From Panulirus ornatus (Eukaryota > Arthropoda > Malacostraca > Decapoda > Palinuridae): a stretch of 64,000 nucleotides of DNA. The notes beneath the pieces are model-generated. The model was not told where the DNA came from. It did not search any database and saw nothing but the letters and a program-made list of their open reading frames with translations. A program made the translations under genes and the position numbers. The stretch is taken from assembly GCF_036320965.1 (NCBI RefSeq), contig NC_092230.1:43988735-44052734 (forward strand). The letters run 5' to 3'. This document shows positions 56,870 to 64,000 of this stretch, in pieces (within the stretch, counting starts at the first letter, position 1; every line of letters begins with the position of its first letter).

Positions 56870-58182
56870 GGAACACCACTGGATACATTAGCCTAGCCTT
56901 GCGGAACACCACTGGATACATTAGCTTAGCCTTGCGGAACACCCCTGGATACATTAGCCTAGCCTTGCGGAACACCACTGGATACATTAGCCTAGCCTTG
57001 CGGAACACCACTGGATACATTAGCCTAGCCTTGCGGAACACCACTGGATACATTAGCTTAGCCTTGCGGAACACCCCTGGATACATTAGCCTAGCCTTGC
57101 GGAACACCACTGGATACATTAGCCTAGCCTTGCGGAACACCACTGGATACATTAGCCTAGCCTTGCGGAACACCACTGGATACATTAGCCTAGCCTTGCG
57201 GAACACCACTGGATACATTAGCCTAGCCTTGCGGAACACCACTGGATACATTAGCCTAGCCTTGCGGAACACCACTGGATACATTAGCCTAGCCTTGCGG
57301 AACACCACTGGATACATTAGCCTAGCCTTGCGGAACACCACTGGATACATTAGCCTAGCCTTGCGGAACACCACTGGATACATTAGCCTAGCCTTGCGGA
57401 ACACCACTGGATACATTAGCCTAGCCTTGCGGAACACCACTGGATACATTAGCCTAGCCTTGCGGAACACCACTGGATACATTAGCCTAGCCTTGCGGAA
57501 CACCCCTGGATACATTAGCCTAGCCTTGCGGAACACCCACTGGATACATTAGCCTAGCCTTGCGGAACACCACTGGATACATTAGCCTAGCCTTGCGGAA
57601 CACCACTGGATACATTAGCCTAGCCTTGCGGAACACCACTGACTAGCCTAGCCTTGCGGAACACCACTGGATACATTAGCCTAGCCTTGCGGAACACCAC
57701 TGGATACATTAGCCTAGCCTTGCGGAACACCACTGGATACATTAGCCTAGCCTTGCGGAACACCACTGGATACATTAGCCTAGCCTTGCGGAACACCACT
57801 GGATACATTAGCCTAGCCTTGCGGAACACCACTGGATACATTAGCTTAGCCTTGCGGAACACCCCTGGATACATTAGCCTAGCCTTGCGGAACACCACTG
57901 GATACATTAGCCTAGCCTTGCGGAACACCACTGGATACATTAGCCTAGCCTTGCGGAACACCACTGGATACATTAGCCTAGCCTTGCGGAACACCACTGG
58001 ATACATTAGCCTAGCCTTGCGGAACACCACTGGATACATTAGCCTAGCCTTGCGGAACACCACTGGATACATTAGCCTAGCCTTGCGGAACACCCCTGGA
58101 TACATTAGCCTAGCCTTGCGGAACACCACTGGATAAATTAGCCTAGCCTTCCACAACACCACTGGATACATGAGCCTAGTCT
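56870..58182. repeat. 33-base minisatellite (CATTAGCCTAGCCTTGCGGA)
   Basis: About 40 units of 33 bases, nearly identical. The second half of the unit is ACACCACTGGATA. Rare linked variants (CTTAGCC followed by ACACCCCTGG) recur at 56921, 57055 and 57842, indicating multi-unit copying. One unit at 57643 has lost 10-12 bases. Since 33 is a multiple of three, 160-241-codon ORFs exist on both strands; these are not genes. Confidence 0.96.
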
Positions 58183-58609
58183 GGAGAGGCTCCATTGGCG
58201 CACGTCCTCCATTACCTATAGGTAAACTTTAGGTCATTTCCGATCCACTTTAAAAGTCCTCGTGCATTTTTTTTTCCCCCAGGTTAGAGTGTCAGATGCA
58301 GTCGAACACTGCCGACCCACCATTGACCGGATACGATATTAATAAGCGTATCATAATGATACGCACTGATAAGCGTATCATAAGGAAGGTGGAGACATTT
58401 TGCTCTACATGCCAGAGCATTACTCGTCTTGTTTCTAGATTACTTCAGTCCTTACACTTGGGGAAATGCCTGGCAATTTTATCTTATGAATTTTCCAGTT
58501 GGTCATCCACTCTTTCGCCATGGAAATCCTCGAACACATTTTCTTTCCTGGACGCCCGTGTTTCTACCCTAATTCAAACATTATTCAGTTGCAACATTTC
58601 CTCCCTCAT

Positions 58610-58614
<5 letters not shown>
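58183..58614. other. Unassigned spacer
   Basis: A duplicated GATAAGCGTATCATAA-like motif at 58340-58385. No gene. Confidence 0.3.

Positions 58615-58694
<80 letters not shown>
58615..58694. repeat. (TA)n microsatellite
   Basis: Left flank of element A. Confidence 0.95.
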
Positions 58695-58696
<2 letters not shown>

Positions 58697-58925
58697 TTTT
58701 TCTTTTAAACTATTCGCCATTTCCCGCGTTAGTGAGGTAGCGTTAAGAACAGAGGACTGGGCCTTTTTTGGAATATCCTCACCTGGCCCCCTCTGTTCCT
58801 TCTTTTGGAAAAAAAAAAAAAAAAAAAGAGAGGGGAGGATTTCCAGCCCCCCGCTCCCTCCCCTTTTAGTCGCCTTCTACGACACGCAGGGAATACGTGG
58901 GAAGTATTCTTAATCCCCTATCCCC

Positions 58926-58931
<6 letters not shown>
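58695..58931 (-). repeat. Element A copy, full-length, minus orientation
   Basis: Tail CCATTTCCCGCGTTAGTGAG to head CTATCCCCAGGGAT, (TA)n on both sides. Confidence 0.9.

Positions 58932-58995
<64 letters not shown>
58931..58995. repeat. (TA)n microsatellite
   Basis: Right flank of element A. Confidence 0.95.
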
Positions 58996-58997
<2 letters not shown>

Positions 58998-59364
58998 GCC
59001 CCTCGTTGTATTGATGATAGATATGGCTGTACTTCTGAATTTCAATTATTTTGCCCGTGTATTATGAATTATTATTGTTATTATTATTTATTATTGTTAT
59101 TATTACCAAGATGAATCCCTGAGAAGCAAATGCCTACCATACAACTTTGAGCCTTGAGAAAAGGTACTCAAAAGGGACTCAACATTGTGAATAGCTTTCA
59201 TAATTACCTCCATTCAAACTAGTGAGGAAACTTTTTTTTTTCCCTCTGCACTGAGGTTGCACTCGGTACCGCTTCAGGATTTTGTTAACTGTAGAGGAGG
59301 TGGGTGCATGTATTAAGAAAATTTAATAATGCCGGGAAAGATTTTTTTTTACTTCAAGGCTCAA
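58996..59364. other. Unassigned spacer
   Basis: A (TTA)n-like stretch at 59062-59105. No gene. Confidence 0.3.
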
Positions 59365-59498
59365 TCGTGTTTTTTTTTTTTTTATTTCCAAAAGAAGGAA
59401 CAGAGGGGGGCCAGGTGAGGATATTCCAAAAAAGGCCCAGTCCTCTGTTCTTAACTCTACCTCGCTAACGCGGGAAATGGCGAATAGTTTAAAAGAAA

Positions 59499-59501
<3 letters not shown>
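59365..59501 (+). repeat. Element A copy, 5'-truncated
   Basis: Starts in the central T run and ends CTACCTCGCTAACGCGGGAA then ATGGCGAATAGTTT, followed by (TA)n. Confidence 0.87.

Positions 59502-59564
<63 letters not shown>
59501..59564. repeat. (TA)n microsatellite
   Basis: Between element A and the palindrome. Confidence 0.95.
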
Positions 59565-59566
<2 letters not shown>

Positions 59567-59631
59567 CACTGGTTCAAATCATTTTAGGTGTTAATCATTC
59601 CACAACTCTGGCATCTTCATCTAAGGTACTC

Positions 59632-59693
<62 letters not shown>

Positions 59694-59763
59694 GAGTACC
59701 TTAGATGAAGATGCCAGAGTTGTGGAATGATTAACACCTAAAATGATTTGAACCAGTGCTATA
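59562..59763. repeat. 202-base perfect palindrome centred on (TA)n
   Basis: The left arm (59562-59636) starts TATAGCACTGGTTCAAATCA. The right arm (59689-59763) is its exact reverse complement by eye. The 52-base TA centre is self-complementary. Confidence 0.93.
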
Positions 59764-60619
59764 GTTGCTGAGATCAGAACCACTGATGCGTATTAAGAAC
59801 ATACATTTTAGAAACGTGTTGCTTCATATCCACGACTGACATATGTGCCTCGGTAGCAAAATGAAAGTTTTTTTAATTTAAACGTCTACGTTCCTTATCC
59901 ACTTAAGATGCTATGAGTTTCTGATCTTTTACTTCATCTTTCCAATTCTCCAGCGGAGGTTTTGCAAGTTGCATATTGCTGTATAAAGGACATCATTTCA
60001 GCTGTTTATTGGTGTTTTTCCTTTGCAGTATCCGTGCTTTTCCATTAAATGGCCTTTTATCTATTGTCTGTTTTACATTAGACAAGCATGAAGATTTCGA
60101 CAGCAGTTTCTACGTATATGCTCTTATATATATATGGTTTTGTATGATATTTAACAGTATATAATCATGCTACTAACTTTAAACTTTTATATTCTGTCTG
60201 CATTTACATTTGTCAAAGCCCTTTTCCACTTTTCCACCAATCTGAAAAAGCTACAAATGTACTTTTTTTTTTTTCTTTTTACAACTTGGCTTGCAAGCTT
60301 CTTGCGCCATGCATCCTCTTCACAAGAGGGGACACGTCTTTTAATATATTTCTTTTTCTTACAAATGTTCTTGCTTAATCTCGGATTCCTCTGTCATCTT
60401 TCGAAGAACTGTCCTCTGACTGGTTTTTAAAACCTGAAGGTTCTGATTGCTTCTCATTAATGACCTATGTGGGTTTTACACAATCTAATTGGGTGTAGTG
60501 TGAACCTCCAATGTAACATATCGCTACCAGTTCACTCCAACGTACACCCAATCTATGATTTGTGTTCACTCCTCACTACAATTCTACTGGCACCCAAACA
60601 AGTACCTTGGTCCTTGATA
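59764..60619. other. Unassigned AT-rich 850 bases
   Basis: Short ORFs only; no domain, RNA or repeat recognised. Confidence 0.3.
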
Positions 60620-60890
60620 TACATCGTATAATAATTTGTAAGTGATATATTGGTGATACATCGTATAATGATTTGTAAGTGATGGTTAAACATCGTATAA
60701 TGATTTGTAAGTGATGGTGATACATCGATAATAATTTGTAAGTAATGTACTATGATAATCGTATAATAATTTGTAATATACTATGATAATCGTATAATGA
60801 TTTGTAAGTAATGTACTATGATAATCGTTTAATGATTTGTAAGTAATATACTATGATAATCGTATAATGATTTGAGTAATATACAAGTGA
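60620..60890. repeat. AT-rich minisatellite (ATCGTATAATGATTTGTAAG)
   Basis: About nine units of 27-35 bases, in GTGATGGTGATAC and TAATGTACTATGATA variants. Confidence 0.83.
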
Positions 60891-60979
60891 CAGTAATATC
60901 ATTCCTCCCATACAGATGCCAGTTAAAAGTGGTTGAAAGCAGTACTTATAAATACGTTTAAGAATAGACTTGCTGTATT

Positions 60980-61002
60980 TTTTTTTTTTTTTTTTTTTTT
61001 TT
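60980..61002. repeat. Poly(T) run
   Basis: About 23 T residues. Confidence 0.9.
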
Positions 61003-61189
61003 GCTCCAGTTCCACAACTTTCATTATTTTACACCTCCATAGTCCCGCTGATAATTGCAGGTTGTTCTCCCTCGATTATCTGCATTCCTTCTATCTTTTA
61101 CCGTATTAAATCACCAAGAGCCTGATAGCTTGCTGTTTGAATTGTTTTGCAATCATTTGTATTTTTAGTTATCATTGTGTTTGTCAGTG

Positions 61190-61690
61190 ATGTCAAAGTC
61201 ATGAGGGAAGTGAAAAGCAAGAAAGATTGCATCCACTTACAAGGGAACCTAGACATACTCCAAAGATTGGTCTGATATATAGTTAGTGTAATTCTACCCA
61301 CGTAAATGCAAGGGAATGATGACAGCATAAAATGAAAAAAGACATCAGTATGAATGTTATTTAGGAGGCAGTAAGGTGCAGGAATATGTGTGTGAGAGGG
61401 ACTTGGGGACACTGTTGCCAGAGGAGGCACGCTTTCTTCTGGGAAATAGTAAATTAGCATTCAAGTACATGGATCAGAAAATATTAAGCATGCTGTTCAC
61501 ATCTTACATTAAACTAAGATGTATTCGAATTTGCTTCTCGGTTAAGCATAAAGACCTTTTGGAGTGGGTCCAGAGAAGGGCAACAAAGATGGTATCAGAA
61601 TTAACAGAACTTCACTACAGGGAAAGATTAGAGGCCTTAAATGCCCACCATGGAAAGGAGAAGACTAACTGGTGTTCTGATGACAACCTT
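61190..61690 (+). pseudogene. CR1/Rex-like LINE, 3' part of the reverse transcriptase ORF
   Basis: NLDILQRLV near 61248 and a degraded FNP.KCKGM-like segment are followed in one frame (61376-61693) by LLEWVQRRATKMVSELTELH and YRERLEALNAHHGKEK. These are the C-terminal blocks typical of CR1/Rex-like elements (ERVQRRATKMIPEL, YEERLK.L.L.SLE). Frames shift before 61376. Same family as 13860 and 23040-24112. Confidence 0.75.
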
Positions 61691-61959
61691 TAGGTTATTA
61701 AGCCTGTTTGATCGTCAACAATTCTTCAGAAAATGCACAGAACAATCGCGGGACATAACATAAAACAAAAATCTTTTTAGAAAGGATGTAAAGAAGTTTT
61801 TTTTTATAGTATAGGAACCATGGATGAATGGAGGAAACAAAGTGATTAGATTGCAATGTGGACACTACACACAAGTTTACAAAGTTATATGGTTGTTGAG
61901 AAGGTTCAAGATTGGGCCCCATGAGTGAAGGACTTTTTCTCCGTCATGCAAATAGTTAA
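61691..61959. other. Probable LINE 3' UTR or spacer
   Basis: Pieces such as CTTTTTAGAAAGGATGTAAA could be degraded LINE C-terminus (residues like FFKKDV); not certain. Confidence 0.3.
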
Positions 61960-62450
61960 TAGCATTGTGCAACTCCCACGCACCCAACAAATTCATTAGC
62001 ACACATGATGCACCACCAACCACATAATCAAAAAATTCACTAGCACACATGATGCACCACCAACCACATAATCAACAAATTCACCAGCACACATTGTATG
62101 CCTCTCACATTTCATAGCTTCTCCAACACACATTGTATGCCTCTCACATTTCATGGCTTCTCCAACACACCTGGTGCACCTCCCACACACACTACAGCTT
62201 CTTCAGCATACTAATGCACCTGCCACACACCCCACAGCTTCTCCAGCATGCATGGTGTGACTCCCATACACCTTACAGCTTCTCCAGCATGCATGGTGTG
62301 TCTCCCATACACCTTACAGCTTCTCCAGTCTCCAGCACATATGAGGTGCCTCCCACGCACCCTACTGCTTCAATAGCACCCAGTGTGCCTCCCACACACA
62401 CACACACACACACACTACAGCTTTTCCAGCATACATGGTTGCACCTCCCA
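61960..62450. repeat. Minisatellite of 40-46-base units (CAGCTTCTCCAGCATGCATG)
   Basis: First block: TTCACTAGCACACATGATGC and ACCACCAACCACATAATCAA units of about 46 bases. Second block: GTGTGACTCCCATACACCTT units of about 40 bases. A (CA)n run sits at 62396-62414. Confidence 0.85.
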
Positions 62451-62835
62451 CAGCTACACTAACCGTTTGATGAATTTTTGGTAATGGAAGGAAAAGATGA
62501 TAGTTTCAGAATTGTAATTGTTTTATCATTTTTACTAGTATTTTTGGAGGGTGGTGGAAGGTCTGCATTACCTACTGACATGGCAAGTGCATTTACCTTC
62601 TTTCCATTAAAATGTGCCCATCTAGACTCCTGAAGACTTGATAAGGTTAAAAACACTTCCTTGCTGTGGCATTCATTGCGCTTTTTATTTTTTTTCAATG
62701 CTGCTATATACTTTGATGTTAATATGCAGTTTCTTTTTGTCACAAAATTTGTGTTGCCTCTAATGCTGTGAAGTATATACTGGTTTATTGAGGGCTTTTG
62801 TATATTGGTGTGTGCCACTGAGTGTTGACATGACT

Positions 62836-62849
62836 TGTTATCTCTGCAG
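62836..62849 (+). other. Splice acceptor of the serpin exon
   Basis: A TGAC branch-like tetramer is followed by a short pyrimidine stretch and CTGCAG, two bases before the serpin ATG. The gene therefore has at least one non-coding exon upstream. Confidence 0.7.
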
Positions 62850-63182
62850 GATGGTTGCGCATGTCTGGAGGTTGGCGTTGTTTGTGGTGGGTCTTGGCAT
62901 GCCTCAAAGCCATGGCCAGGTGAACGTTTGCTTCAATGATAAGTATGAGCCTCCCTCGAGCTCCTTCTTCCCAGTTGTGGAGCAGTTCGGCCTCTCGCTT
63001 TTCCGCCAGGTTGCCTCGAGGAAGCCTGACACGAGTGTGTTCCTCTCACCTTACAGTGTGTGGAGTGTCCTGTCGCTGGCCTACTTTGGCTCAGAAGGTG
63101 AGACCAGAAGGCAGTTAGAGAAGGTTCTCAACTTCAGCTCCAAGACATCCACATACTACAACTGGAAGAGCCTCAAGTTTAT
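62850..63182 (+). CDS. Serpin, first coding exon (partial gene, continues beyond the window)
   Basis: Serpins are secreted or intracellular serine-protease inhibitors that trap their target through a reactive-centre loop; in arthropods many control haemolymph proteolytic cascades. The exon starts after an acceptor AG at 62848-62849 and the ATG is at 62851. About 110 codons follow up to a GTAAGT donor at 63183-63188, which splits a codon after its second base (phase 2). Residues 1-22 form a hydrophobic signal peptide (core RLALFVVGLGM, probable cut after SHG). Residues about 40-110 fit helix A to helix D of the serpin fold: FGLSLFRQV, then VFLSPYSVWSVLSLAYFGSE, then GETRRQLEKVL. The hinge, reactive loop and C-terminal signature are not in the window, so inhibitory status and target are unknown. 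An upstream in-frame ATG at 62788 would read through the acceptor and is rejected as the start. A 5' UTR exon must lie upstream. Confidence 0.88.
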
Positions 63183-63188
63183 GTAAGT
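63183..63188 (+). other. Splice donor of the serpin exon (GTAAGT)
   Basis: A consensus GTAAGT interrupts the serpin reading frame inside a codon. Reading through gives a stop at once, at 63184-63186 in the same frame. Confidence 0.8.
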
Positions 63189-63594
63189 TTCACAACAAGT
63201 AAAAGTGATGCAGTGCCACCAAAGTAGTAATGGTTTTGATGGTGCTTGTAATGATTAGTTGATATTGTTGCTGTAAATCATTCTATAGTTTCAGTGACAT
63301 TCTCTAGAACAACATATAGGTAAACTATGGGTATACTTTCTAAGGAAGGCACGGCAAGACTCTAGCACTCTTAATGATTTGACTACTGCACTAGCTAAAG
63401 AATCTTTATGCTGTATCCATGTGGTGGATTAAGCACATATAAGAACCTCTTTGTTCACTTTCACACACAAACTTTTATCCATCGAGCTACGGTGAAGAAA
63501 GGCTTTCATGTTACTGTTAGTGCTTATTAATTCTCCATTTTGCATACTTAGTCGATACATCAAGCAGGTATTATTGAACATCATCTGCATGAGG
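63189..63594 (+). other. Serpin intron, 5' part
   Basis: AT-rich sequence with no coding signal that I can support. It continues into an element C copy and then to the end of the window. Confidence 0.5.
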
Positions 63595-63775
63595 TTACAC
63601 CATGAGGGAAAAGTCACTTTTGACAAAGCTGTATCAAGTACAGTCTCTTCAAAGAACTTATCACTTCAAAGGATTCCACATTTCCCTGCTATTGGTAGTA
63701 GGATATCTTCGGGCTGCTAGAGTCTCCAAAAAGGGGTCTGGTAGCTATTACTGATTGATGATGAGTCTTCAAGAC
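63595..63775 (+). repeat. Dispersed element C copy in the serpin intron
   Basis: The order GAAAAGTCACTTTTG, then CTTCAAAGAAC, then CATTTCCCTGC, then TCTCCAAAAAGG matches the copy at 6688 on the same strand and the copy at 24115-24300 on the other. The family is not recognised. It is diverged and non-coding. Confidence 0.55.
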
Positions 63776-64000
63776 CAGCATTTCATTTAATGCCTTTTTT
63801 ACAGTTAATGATCTCTCCTTTAACAACATTACTTGATATACCTTTAGCTTTTAACTGCTCTCCCACCACATCTGTCAATCTCTTTCGTCATACACCACGG
63901 GTTCTTCACCATCTTTTCATTGACTATGCGTCCTGCTTGGCCATACTATCTTAAAAGACTTTCATGTATATCCTTTAGATTTCTTCTTACCAGATATCTT
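63776..64000. other. Serpin intron continuation, unassigned
   Basis: Pyrimidine-rich sequence in which I see no exon, RNA gene or known repeat. Confidence 0.3.

Noticed and set aside
56827..58195. ORFs of 160-241 codons over the 33-base array
   Set aside because: Equal open length on both strands and a unit of 11 codons; no start context or flanking exon.
62788..62850. Upstream in-frame ATG as the serpin start
   Set aside because: It would add 21 residues before the signal peptide and read through a good acceptor site; the ATG at 62851 gives a normal signal peptide.

Overview
The window looks like repeat-dominated nuclear DNA of an arthropod, most likely a decapod crustacean. The grounds are very dense (TA)n, (CA)n and (CT)n microsatellites, many long minisatellites, several decayed non-LTR retrotransposon families, two Penelope-like element remnants, and one spliced serpin exon of arthropod type. 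Species identity is inferred from this composition only. Nothing prokaryotic is present: no operons, rRNA or CRISPR.

The only protein-coding gene I can support is at the right edge. A serpin coding exon runs from 62850 to 63182. It has an acceptor AG in front, a start codon, a signal peptide, the N-terminal serpin helices and a GTAAGT donor behind. The rest of the gene lies outside the window, and its first (5' UTR) exon was not identified with confidence.

Layout. 0-5 kb: decayed jockey-like LINE pieces, a Penelope-like (PLE) GIY-YIG remnant with its 3' region, and a second LINE type ending in a conserved tail. 8-15 kb: a belt of minisatellites (8.3-9.2, 10.1-10.6, 11.0-13.8, 14.7-15.0 kb). 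16-27 kb: dispersed element A copies set in microsatellites, another PLE remnant, 40-bp and 20-bp tandem arrays, a CR1/Rex-like LINE on the minus strand, and a cluster of palindromes. 28.1-39.3 kb: two head-to-tail copies of a roughly 5.63-kb block, each carrying four tandem arrays (21-bp in two opposite orientations, 32-bp, 27-bp). 40-44 kb: more minisatellites. 44-56 kb: mostly unassigned DNA with element A, B and C copies and tRNA-related SINEs. 56.9-58.2 kb: a highly homogeneous 33-bp array. 58-62 kb: element A copies, a perfect palindrome and a LINE 3' fragment. 62.8 kb onward: the serpin.

Four points tie the repeats together. (1) Element B matches the region 3' of the PLE GIY-YIG domain and carries a compact hammerhead-ribozyme-like core. 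(2) Element A shares its 3' tail with the LINE at 3.3-4.9 and 25.65-26.3 kb, which suggests a non-autonomous element using that LINE's machinery. (3) Element A is usually flanked on both sides by the same microsatellite, including one (TTA)n case. (4) Nearly all long ORFs are products of tandem repeats whose unit is a multiple of three, or of decayed transposons, and should not be called genes.
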